Positions 1-5,480 of a stretch of 5,480 nt of DNA are shown piece by piece. The first letter of the stretch is position 1. Each line of letters starts with the position of its first letter. The stretch is taken from the NCBI GenBank assembly GCA_023248505.1, contig JAHFEM010000167.1, positions 1-5,480 of the forward strand, in the 5' to 3' direction. A model generated the notes under the pieces. The model had not been told where the DNA came from and ran no database searches. It worked only from the letters and a program-made list of their open reading frames with translations. The stretch is from Nitrospirota bacterium (GTDB taxonomy: Bacteria; Nitrospirota; Nitrospiria; SBBL01; Manganitrophaceae). Both the position numbers and the translations under genes were made by a program.

Positions 1-610
1 TGGTAACATGAATATCGATTCGATCGATATCCTTCTCCTTCACTCCTATGACGCATATCAAAGGTCTGGGAAGATCATTCTTCCTGTCCTTCAATCCCTC
101 TCCAGAGAGAAGGTGATCGGCCGCTGCGGCCTCTCCGTTTATCACCCGGATGAAGCGGTCGAAGCGGCGCGAGATTTCAAGGGAGCTCTGACGATTGAGT
201 TCCCGCTCAACCTCTTTGACCGGCGATTTCTGAAGGGAAATCTTCTCGAACAGCTGAAATCCGAAGGCGCATTCCTGCTGGCGCGGTCTGTTTTCTTACA
301 AGGGCTGTTTTTCGTGAAGGAGGAGGCGCTGAAAGGGGACTTTAGTAAGGTGAAGAAGAAGGTGAGAAAGATCAGCGAACTCTCTGATAAATCAGGCTTG
401 CAGCCTGAATGGATCCCGCTTTCTTTTGCCGCGACCCATTCCTGGGTCGACGGGGTGGTCATCGGAGTTGATTCCCCAGATCATCTGAAGACCAATCTTC
501 AGGCGATCACAGAAGAAAATCTCGCCCGATATCGCCAGATCGAGGATCAACTTGCCGACCTGGAGGTCGAAGACGAGGCGATTCTGCTTCCCTACCGGTG
601 GAGCCGATGA
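1..610 (+). CDS. Aldo/keto reductase, C-terminal part (5' end outside window)
   Basis: This is a probable NAD(P)H-dependent aldo/keto reductase acting on a carbonyl or sugar substrate in the cytoplasm. The reading frame is open to the window edge (first full codon at base 2), so the ATG at 8 is most likely an internal Met and the gene is truncated by the window. About 202 residues remain, against roughly 300 for a whole enzyme. Visible family blocks, numbered from that Met, are the strand ending in LLLHS, whose His (codon 41-43) matches the catalytic-tetrad His; GLSVYHPDEA near residue 42; IEFPLNLFDRRFL near 63; ARSVFLQGLFF near 92; and the cofactor-side VDGVVIGVDSPDHLKTNL near 148-165. The tetrad Asp, Tyr and Lys would lie upstream. 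The stop overlaps the next start (ATGA), implying one operon. The family assignment is firm; substrate and pathway step are inferred only from the sugar-biosynthesis neighbours. Confidence 0.9.
   Translation, partial: GNMNIDSIDILLLHSYDAYQRSGKIILPVLQSLSREKVIGRCGLSVYHPDEAVEAARDFKGALTIEFPLNLFDRRFLKGNLLEQLKSEGAFLLARSVFLQGLFFVKEEALKGDFSKVKKKVRKISELSDKSGLQPEWIPLSFAATHSWVDGVVIGVDSPDHLKTNLQAITEENLARYRQIEDQLADLEVEDEAILLPYRWSR
597..610 (+). promoter_or_regulatory. Shine-Dalgarno and ATGA stop-start overlap
   Basis: GGTGGAG at 597-603 lies three bases before an ATG at 607, and that ATG overlaps the reductase stop TGA at 608-610. An in-frame GTG at 598 would add three residues, but it sits inside the purine-rich site and has no Shine-Dalgarno of its own upstream. 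The ATG at 607 is therefore the preferred start. The overlap points to translational coupling of the two genes. Confidence 0.7.
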
Positions 611-2010
611 AGATCCAATTTCCGGATACGACCTCCTTTTCCTCAATGGAAGGGGTGGAATTTAAACAGGGGAAGGTCACAAAAAAGGAACGGCCGGTTC
701 TCTCCCCCCAATATCCTTGGGAGGGGATTCACACCTATCTCTACGGCTCGGTTTTGGAGAGAAACGGGCAATTTCGGATGTGGTATCAGTCGTATATCGA
801 TGGGGATGATTTCTTCGTGAACTATGCGCGATCCCGCGATGGGAGAATTTGGGAGAAGCCGCTTTTAAACAAGTGGCGGATCGATGAGAAGCGGCTTTAT
901 CCGACCATCGCGTCGGAGGCAGAGAGGCAAGCAAAGGCAATCGAATTCAGGAATGGAAGCCCGGGGCATTGGAAGACCAATATCGTCTCGACCTATCACA
1001 TCCCGAGCGTCCTCTACGATTCGGACGACCCGAAGTATCCCTACAAATTATTCGGTTTTACAAATGAAGGATACCGCGTTGCGTTTTCGAAGGACGGCAT
1101 CCGTTTCAAAGAGTATAAAGGAAATCCGGTTCTCCCGCTGATGCGATTTCCCAACCCACAAACTAAGAAAACGTGGGTCAGCGATGTCTCCCCTGTTTTC
1201 AAGGATGCCGCAAAGGGCAAGTTCGTCGCGTTTGTCAAAACCTACATCATCGACGACGAGGGAAGAACGCGACGATCGGTCGGCTATTCGGAAAGCGACG
1301 ATTTCATCCGGTGGTCTCAACCGGAAACGATCTGGACCCCGTCCGAATCGGACGATCGGCTCGCGGTCGCGCGGGGGTTCAAATGGGCCGACTTCTACGG
1401 GCTTTGCGGTTTCAATTATGGCGGTCTCTATCTCGGATTTCTCTGGCTCTTTTATATGGATTATGAATTCGAGAAGGGAACCCACGAAGGGAAGATGGAA
1501 GTCTTTCTCGCCGCCAGTCCCGATGGAAAGCAGTGGAAGCGCTTTTCGGACGAGCCGTTGATCCCTCTGAGCGAATCGGGGTGGGACTCGGGGATGATCA
1601 CCACGGCGAACGTTCCCCTCTTCAGGAAAGAAGGAATCGACCTATTCTATGGAGGGTCGAATTTCAGTCACGGCGTGGGGAATGCCCAAATCGTATTCGA
1701 TGAGGAGAGCCATCGGTTCAGCGTCGTACTGGCCACGTTGAGGAAGGATGGATTTGTCTATGCCGCCGGTTCGAAGGGATCGATGGTGACCAAACCGCTG
1801 ACCTGTCATAGCGGGACGGTCCGAATGAACGCCGACACGACCGGCGGAAGGGTCGTGATCGACCTGATCAAAGGGGGACAGCCGGTTGGATCATATCGAA
1901 TGGAGGGGATCGATTCCTCGGACCATCTTATCCGGACCGGCGTGAAGGGGGAAGTGATGTTGAAGATTTCTATCGATGGGGCGAAGCTTTATTCCCTGGA
2001 GGTGTGCTGA
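607..2010 (+). CDS. Glycoside hydrolase-like five-bladed beta-propeller protein, cytoplasmic
   Basis: This 467-residue protein resembles the GH32/GH43/GH130-type five-bladed propeller superfamily. Repeated blade motifs of the form S-x-D-(G)-x-x-W/F appear at residues 76-82 (SRDGRIW), 161-167 (SKDGIRF), 230-236 (SDDFIRW) and 304-310 (SPDGKQW), about 67-85 residues apart as expected for blades. Other superfamily-like elements are YDSDDPKYPYKLF at 137-149, GWDSG at 325-329 and YGGSNFSHG at 348-356. From about residue 381 a beta-sandwich-like tail follows (GFVYAAG, then VTKPL, then a terminal LYSLEV), as in many uncharacterised GH32-like proteins. No signal peptide or membrane segment is visible, so it is probably cytoplasmic. 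Catalytic residues cannot be assigned safely. It is coupled to the genes on both sides and is likely part of the same sugar pathway. It could be a true hydrolase, a phosphorylase-like enzyme, or a non-catalytic sugar-binding protein. Confidence 0.75.
   Translation: MKIQFPDTTSFSSMEGVEFKQGKVTKKERPVLSPQYPWEGIHTYLYGSVLERNGQFRMWYQSYIDGDDFFVNYARSRDGRIWEKPLLNKWRIDEKRLYPTIASEAERQAKAIEFRNGSPGHWKTNIVSTYHIPSVLYDSDDPKYPYKLFGFTNEGYRVAFSKDGIRFKEYKGNPVLPLMRFPNPQTKKTWVSDVSPVFKDAAKGKFVAFVKTYIIDDEGRTRRSVGYSESDDFIRWSQPETIWTPSESDDRLAVARGFKWADFYGLCGFNYGGLYLGFLWLFYMDYEFEKGTHEGKMEVFLAASPDGKQWKRFSDEPLIPLSESGWDSGMITTANVPLFRKEGIDLFYGGSNFSHGVGNAQIVFDEESHRFSVVLATLRKDGFVYAAGSKGSMVTKPLTCHSGTVRMNADTTGGRVVIDLIKGGQPVGSYRMEGIDSSDHLIRTGVKGEVMLKISIDGAKLYSLEVC
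1998..2003 (+). promoter_or_regulatory. Strong Shine-Dalgarno for the fusion gene
   Basis: GGAGGT lies within the last codons of the propeller gene, eight bases before the ATG at 2012. It decides the start of the next gene. The in-frame ATG at 1976 would place this site inside the coding region and would add 12 residues (MGRSFIPWRCAD) unlike any cytidylyltransferase N-terminus. Starting at 2012 gives MPRAVVVQARNGSSR, which puts the conserved nucleotide-binding motif at the expected place. Confidence 0.85.
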
Positions 2011-2011
2011 C

Positions 2012-4051
2012 ATGCCGCGCGCAGTAGTGGTTCAAGCCAGAAACGGCTCCAGTCGATATCCTCGAAAAATGCTCCACTCCATGCTCGGCCGACCGGCGCT
2101 CGAATGGGTCCTGGAGCGATGCGAGAAGATCGCGATCGATCAGCGGATCTTGGCGACCTCCGAGGAAAAGGAAGACGACCCGTTGGCGGAGCTTGCCCAG
2201 AAGCGGGGGTGGCAAGTGGTCCGGGGAAACGTGGAGGATGTCCTCAGCCGTTTTGCCAAGGCGGTTCGGGCCTATCGGCTCGAAGCGGTGGTCCGGATCA
2301 CCGGAGATTGCCTCCTCACCGACCCCCAACTCGTCCAGCATGCGCTCACTCAGTTCGACGCGCTGAAGCCCGACTACCTGATTTTGACGAAGATCATCGA
2401 CGGTTTTGATGTGGAGGTGATGTCGGGGAAGGCGATTCTAAAGGCCGATTCGGAGGCGAAGCTGCCGTCGGAGCGGGAGCATGTGGGGCCGTACCTTCGA
2501 CGATCGAAGCAATTTAATACCGTCTTTCTCCCTTATGGTGAGGAGGATCTTTCCCAGATTCACCTGAGTCTCGATTATAAAGAAGACGCCGAGGTTCTGG
2601 AGTCGATCATCAAACAGCTGGGGGGCGACTTCACCTATGCCGAGGTGGCCCGGCTGATCAAAACCAATCCTGAATTAATCGAGAAGACGAAACACATTAC
2701 GCCGAATGAAGGTTATCGGCGTTCTCTGGAGTCCGACAAGGCCGGCATTCTAAGCATGAAAGGAAAGCCGCTCCGGTTCGAGAAGAGTCTCTCTCAATTC
2801 GACAAGGTCATGCGAATCATCCCGGGCGGCTCGCAGACCTTCAGCAAGTCGTCCCTTCAGTTCAGCGTCGGCGCAGCACCCCTCTTCGTGCGCGAGGGGA
2901 AGGGGGCGCTTCTGACCGATATCGACGGAAACCGCTTTATCGACTTCACGATGGGGCTGGGGGCCTGCCTTCTCGGCTATGCTTTTGAGCCGGTCAACCG
3001 CGAGATCGAGGCCACACTGAAAAAGGGGACGGCCTACACCCTCCCCCACCATCTGGAGTACGACCTGGCCGAGCTCCTCACCCGAATCATCCCCTCCGCC
3101 GAGATGGTCCGGTTCGGAAAAAACGGCTCCGACGTGACCGCCGCCGCCGTCCGACTGGCGCGGGCCGCCACCGGGAGGGAGGTCGTCGCCTGCTGCGGTT
3201 ATCACGGTTGGCAAGATTGGTATATCGCGACGACGACGCGAAGCCTGGGGATTCCGAAAGAGGTGAAAAAGAAAACAGTGACCTTCCAGTACAACCGGAT
3301 CGAGAGCCTTCAAGCCTGCTTCGACCGCCACCCGAATCAGATTGCCTGCGTGATCATGGAGCCGGTCAGCCTCGAATCACCCCAGAAGAATTTTCTCTCG
3401 AAAGTGAAAAATCTGGCCCAGCAGCATGGGGCGCTTCTGATTTTCGATGAGGTGGTCACCGGGTTCCGGTTTGATCTCGGCGGAGCGCAGGCCTATTTCG
3501 GTGTGACTCCCGATATCGCCTGCTTCGGAAAAGCGATGGCCAACGGAATGCCCGTTTCCGCCATCGTCGGAAGGCGCGATGTGATGAAGCTCTTCGACGA
3601 GATCTTCTTTTCATCGACCTTTGGAGGGGAGACCCTCTCGCTCGCGGCGGCCATGGCGACGATCCAATACATCCTCGAAAATAAGGTGATCCCTTCCCTC
3701 TGGAAGCAAGGAGAAAAGTTGAAGGCGGGGATCGAGCGGAAGATTCGCGAGAAGGGGTTGGAAGGGACCCTCTCGATCGACGGTTATCCGATCCGCGCCG
3801 TTCTCGGTTTCAAAGGGGAAGAGAAAGAGGCTCTCAAGATGAAAACCCTTTTCCAACAGGAGTGCGTCAAGCGGGGGATCCTCTTCACCGGCGGGCATAA
3901 CCTTTCGCTCCCCCATGATGATGAGAAGATCGAGCGGACCTTGTCGGTCTATGATGAAGTGATGGAGATTCTGAAATACAGTCTGGAATACAAAATGTTC
4001 GATGAGATGATTGAAGGACGGCTCTTGGAGCCGGTCTTTCGGAAAGTCTAA
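2012..4051 (+). CDS. Bifunctional cytidylyltransferase (SpsF/NeuA-like) - class III PLP aminotransferase fusion
   Basis: This 679-residue protein has two enzyme domains. Residues 1 to about 235 resemble SpsF/CMP-KDO-type cytidylyltransferases, which transfer CMP from CTP to an acidic sugar. The evidence is VVVQARNGSSRYPRKML at 5-21 (family form roughly QARMGSTRLPGK), RITGDCLLTDP at 95-105 with the metal-site Asp candidate D99, and SLDYKEDAEVL near the domain end. Residues from about 255 to the end form a class III, glutamate-1-semialdehyde aminomutase-like aminotransferase. They show IPGGSQTFSK, a cofactor phosphate site GSD at 372-374, YHGW at 397-400, the PLP-ring Asp D479 in IFDEVVTGFRF, and the Schiff-base Lys K507 in CFGKAMANGMPVSAI. 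The tail LLEPVFRKV is like related sugar-locus enzymes. All expected key residues are present, so both halves look active. The gene begins one base after the propeller stop. Substrate is unknown; a nonulosonate-like amino sugar is inferred from context. Confidence 0.88.
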   Translation: MPRAVVVQARNGSSRYPRKMLHSMLGRPALEWVLERCEKIAIDQRILATSEEKEDDPLAELAQKRGWQVVRGNVEDVLSRFAKAVRAYRLEAVVRITGDCLLTDPQLVQHALTQFDALKPDYLILTKIIDGFDVEVMSGKAILKADSEAKLPSEREHVGPYLRRSKQFNTVFLPYGEEDLSQIHLSLDYKEDAEVLESIIKQLGGDFTYAEVARLIKTNPELIEKTKHITPNEGYRRSLESDKAGILSMKGKPLRFEKSLSQFDKVMRIIPGGSQTFSKSSLQFSVGAAPLFVREGKGALLTDIDGNRFIDFTMGLGACLLGYAFEPVNREIEATLKKGTAYTLPHHLEYDLAELLTRIIPSAEMVRFGKNGSDVTAAAVRLARAATGREVVACCGYHGWQDWYIATTTRSLGIPKEVKKKTVTFQYNRIESLQACFDRHPNQIACVIMEPVSLESPQKNFLSKVKNLAQQHGALLIFDEVVTGFRFDLGGAQAYFGVTPDIACFGKAMANGMPVSAIVGRRDVMKLFDEIFFSSTFGGETLSLAAAMATIQYILENKVIPSLWKQGEKLKAGIERKIREKGLEGTLSIDGYPIRAVLGFKGEEKEALKMKTLFQQECVKRGILFTGGHNLSLPHDDEKIERTLSVYDEVMEILKYSLEYKMFDEMIEGRLLEPVFRKV

Positions 4052-4074
4052 GAGGCATTCTACCGCCCCTTGCC

Positions 4075-4092
4075 CCTCCTTGATAAAGGAGG
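4075..4092. repeat. Short perfect palindrome, REP-like
   Basis: CCTCCTT (4075-4081) and AAGGAGG (4086-4092) form a perfect 7-bp stem with loop GATA. It is not followed by a T run, so it is not a canonical terminator. The form resembles the short CCTCCTT...AAGGAGG intergenic palindromes scattered in many bacterial genomes. Whether this one is dispersed cannot be judged from a single copy. The right arm equals a perfect Shine-Dalgarno, but no good start codon lies at the right distance from it. Confidence 0.55.
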
Positions 4093-4143
4093 AATTCACT
4101 GGGACGGATGAACGCCTGGCCAAGATAAGCTTTGGGTCAGTCA

Positions 4144-4150
4144 GGGAGGG
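4144..4150 (+). promoter_or_regulatory. Ribosome binding site for the amidotransferase
   Basis: GGGAGGG lies six bases before the ATG at 4157. It supports this start, which leaves the first CxxC pair of the protein at residues 7-10, as is usual for the family. Confidence 0.75.
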
Positions 4151-4156
4151 TCGAAG

Positions 4157-5374
4157 ATGGCGGAATTAAGACGCTGCACCCGGTGTGTTCTTCCGGAAAC
4201 CCATGAGACGATCACTTTTGACGGGGAGGGGGTCTGCAATATCTGCCGCCAGCACGAGTACAAGCAGACCCAGATCGATTGGGAGGCGAAGAAAAAGGAG
4301 CTCGATGAGCTGATCGCGGCCCATCGTGGAAAGTCCGATTACGATTGCATTATCCCATTCAGCGGCGGGAAGGACAGCACCTGGACCCTCTACTATCTTG
4401 TCAAAGAGTATGGCCTCCGTCCGCTCGTGGTCCGGTTCGACCATGGGTTTCTCCGATCGAACGTGATCGACAACACCCAACGGACCCTTCGGAAGTTGGG
4501 GGTCGATTTTCACCATTTCACGCCGAATTGGAAAATGGTGCAGAAGTTGATGCTTCAGACTTTTCTGGAGAAGGGAGACTTCTGCTGGCATTGCCACACC
4601 GGGATCTTCGCCTATCCGATGTGGGTCGCCCTCCGTTACCATGTTCCGCTGGTGATTTGGGGAGAGCCCTCGTCGGAGTACACCGCTTATTACAGCTACG
4701 ACCAAGCGGAGGAGGTCGACGAGAAGCGCTTCAACCGTTACACCAACCTCGGAATCACCGCCCAAGATATGCTCGTCCGGTTGGAAGGAGCGGTCGATGA
4801 GCGGGATCTGAAACCGTTTACCTATCCCCCGCTCAAGGAGCTGCGGCAGATCAAATACCGATCGGTCTGTCTCGGCTCTTACGTTCCTTGGGATGTCAAA
4901 CGGCAGTCGAAGATCATCCAGGAGGAATTGGGGTGGCGCGGAGATGAGGTGGAGAATGTTCCCCCCGGCTATGGATACGAAAAGATCGAATGCTACATGC
5001 AGGGGGTCCGCGATTATATCAAATTCATCAAGCGGGGTTATACCCGTCCTTCCCATCTCGCGTCTCTCGACATCCGCAATCACCGGATGAGCCGTGAAGA
5101 AGCCGTCGGCCTGATTCAGAAATATGAAGGAAAGCGCCCCCCCAGTCTCGACCTGTTCTTGGAGTATGTCGGCTTGACCGAGGCGGAGTTTCTTCAAGTC
5201 GCCTTAAGCCACGCCGTTTCTCCCTACGAGCACGATCCGTTGAAAGTCCTCTCCGGAGAAAAGGTCCACGACTTTGAAGCATGGTCGAGGGAGGGCGCCA
5301 TGCCGCGGAAGGAAGCGGAGACCCAGCTGGAGCGGTGGCGGGGGAGGAACCGGCTCTCGGATCATCCATCATAG
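4157..5374 (+). CDS. N-acetyl sugar amidotransferase (WbpG/PseA/PtmG family)
   Basis: This family of cytoplasmic PP-loop ATP pyrophosphatases converts an N-acetyl group on a sugar to an acetamidino group, using ATP and ammonia. Known members act in pseudaminic and legionaminic acid modification (PseA, PtmG) and in Pseudomonas B-band O-antigen synthesis (WbpG). The 405-residue product shows N-terminal CTRC (C7, C10) and CNIC (C27, C30), a probable metal site; the PP-loop SGGKDS at 69-74 after DCIIPF; and the family block CWHCHTG at 143-149, a third CxxC. Further on are EPSSEY and the C-terminal RMSREEA...KYEGKRPPSLDLFLEYVGL region. The last 35 or so residues form a charged tail that appears to be an extension beyond the family core. 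The gene follows the fusion gene by 105 bases and is probably co-transcribed. Ammonia normally comes from HisH/HisF-type partners, not seen here. The exact sugar is unknown, so no symbol is assigned. Confidence 0.93.
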   Translation: MAELRRCTRCVLPETHETITFDGEGVCNICRQHEYKQTQIDWEAKKKELDELIAAHRGKSDYDCIIPFSGGKDSTWTLYYLVKEYGLRPLVVRFDHGFLRSNVIDNTQRTLRKLGVDFHHFTPNWKMVQKLMLQTFLEKGDFCWHCHTGIFAYPMWVALRYHVPLVIWGEPSSEYTAYYSYDQAEEVDEKRFNRYTNLGITAQDMLVRLEGAVDERDLKPFTYPPLKELRQIKYRSVCLGSYVPWDVKRQSKIIQEELGWRGDEVENVPPGYGYEKIECYMQGVRDYIKFIKRGYTRPSHLASLDIRNHRMSREEAVGLIQKYEGKRPPSLDLFLEYVGLTEAEFLQVALSHAVSPYEHDPLKVLSGEKVHDFEAWSREGAMPRKEAETQLERWRGRNRLSDHPS

Positions 5375-5395
5375 GGGAATCGGGACCGGGAGATC

Positions 5396-5444
5396 CCTCC
5401 CACAGAAATCTGAGGCTCTTCCAACAGAAATGTTTTGTGGGAGG
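5396..5444. repeat. Inverted repeat downstream of the amidotransferase gene
   Basis: CCTCCCACA (5396-5404) and TGTGGGAGG (5436-5444) are perfect 9-bp arms. Pairing can extend inward by a G-T and two A-T pairs, leaving a loop of about 25 bases. Inside, ACAGAAAT occurs twice (5402-5409 and 5424-5431), each copy within its own mini-palindrome (CAGA-AA-TCTG and AACA-GAAA-TGTT). No T tract follows on either strand, so a factor-independent terminator is doubtful. An intergenic repeat unit or RNA processing hairpin is as likely. The rest of 5375-5480 shows no gene. Confidence 0.6.
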
Positions 5445-5473
5445 CCTCTCCTGAGCCCGAAGGGTTTAAGTTC

Positions 5474-5480
5474 ATGATAG
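5474..5480 (+). CDS. Possible start of a following gene, cut by window edge
   Basis: The window ends in ATGATAG, with GAAGGG at 5459-5464 nine bases upstream as a passable Shine-Dalgarno. Read as Met-Ile-(Val/Ala/Asp/Glu/Gly), this fits many proteins, including HisH-type glutaminases, whose start is often MIAIIDYG and which frequently neighbour amidotransferases of this kind. Only seven bases are visible, so this is a weak suggestion. Confidence 0.2.

Larger units (their letters stand above)
4052..4156 (+). other. 105-base intergenic gap within the putative operon
   Basis: This is the only sizeable gap between genes. It holds a short perfect palindrome (described separately), a weak imperfect hairpin around 4116-4140 (CTG/CAG and CCAA/TTGG pairs with a mismatch) and the ribosome binding site of the downstream gene. 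I see no convincing sigma70 or sigma54 promoter and no T-tract terminator, so transcription probably continues through from the fusion gene. Confidence 0.5.

Noticed and set aside
1976..2011. Upstream ATG at 1976 as the start of the fusion gene
   Set aside because: It would overlap the propeller gene by 35 bases, place the strong GGAGGT site inside the gene and add 12 residues unlike the family. The ATG at 2012 is better supported.
2756..2758. Internal ATG as an independent start for the aminotransferase domain
   Set aside because: The codon (Met249) sits at the domain junction, but no Shine-Dalgarno precedes it and the frame is continuous with the upstream domain. A secondary product cannot be excluded but is not supported.
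4108..4128. Tiny ORF (six codons, MNAWPR) in the intergenic gap
   Set aside because: It is very short, and the only Shine-Dalgarno-like site is 15 bases away and inside the palindrome. There is no sign of a leader-peptide attenuator.
4117..4131. Possible sigma54 -24/-12 promoter (TGGCC...GC)
   Set aside because: The GG-to-GC spacing is one base short and the -12 element reads AAGC instead of TTGC.
4166..5197. Long open frame on the minus strand opposite the amidotransferase gene (about 343 codons)
   Set aside because: It lies wholly antisense to a gene with clear CxxC and PP-loop motifs, its translation shows no recognisable domain, and it reflects the codon bias of the real gene. The other antisense frames (for example 2750-3331 and 1048-1485) were rejected on the same grounds.
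5449..5465. TCCTGAGCCCGAAGGG resembling a shortened form of a common genomic palindrome (CCTGAGC...CGAAGG)
   Set aside because: The central bases of the usual repeat are missing, the remaining hairpin is only three base pairs (CCC-GAA-GGG), and a single copy gives no evidence of a repeat family.

Overview
The window holds four same-strand, tightly organised genes for making or modifying an amino sugar, most plausibly a CMP-activated, nonulosonic-acid-type sugar destined for a surface glycan (O-antigen, capsule or flagellin). GC content is moderate to high (mid-50s per cent by eye, not counted). The gene families are shared by many Gram-negative phyla, and the short GC-rich palindromes between genes resemble those common in Nitrospirota and deltaproteobacterial genomes. 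The taxon cannot be fixed from the sequence.

Layout. Positions 1-610 carry the C-terminal two thirds or so of an aldo/keto reductase whose start lies upstream. Its stop overlaps the ATG of a glycosidase-like beta-propeller protein (607-2010) in an ATGA junction. One base separates that stop from a large two-domain protein (2012-4051), in which an SpsF/NeuA-like cytidylyltransferase is joined to a class III (glutamate-1-semialdehyde aminomutase-like) PLP aminotransferase. After a 105-base gap with a short perfect palindrome and a good ribosome binding site comes an N-acetyl sugar amidotransferase of the WbpG/PseA/PtmG type (4157-5374). The last 106 bases are non-coding as far as can be read. 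They contain a longer inverted repeat and, in the final seven bases, a possible start of another gene.

How the genes may work together (inference). The reductase and the aminotransferase domain would perform redox and amination steps on a sugar. The cytidylyltransferase domain would activate it with CTP. The amidotransferase would convert an N-acetyl group to an acetamidino group using ammonia, normally supplied by HisH/HisF-type partners. The propeller protein lacks a visible signal peptide and is translationally embedded in the operon, so it may be a cytoplasmic sugar-processing or sugar-binding enzyme; its role is unknown. No nonulosonate synthase (NeuB/PseI/LegI), epimerase, glycosyltransferase or transporter is inside the window, so the final sugar cannot be named. 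The two most notable points are the CTP-transferase/aminotransferase fusion and the glycosidase-fold protein coupled to it.
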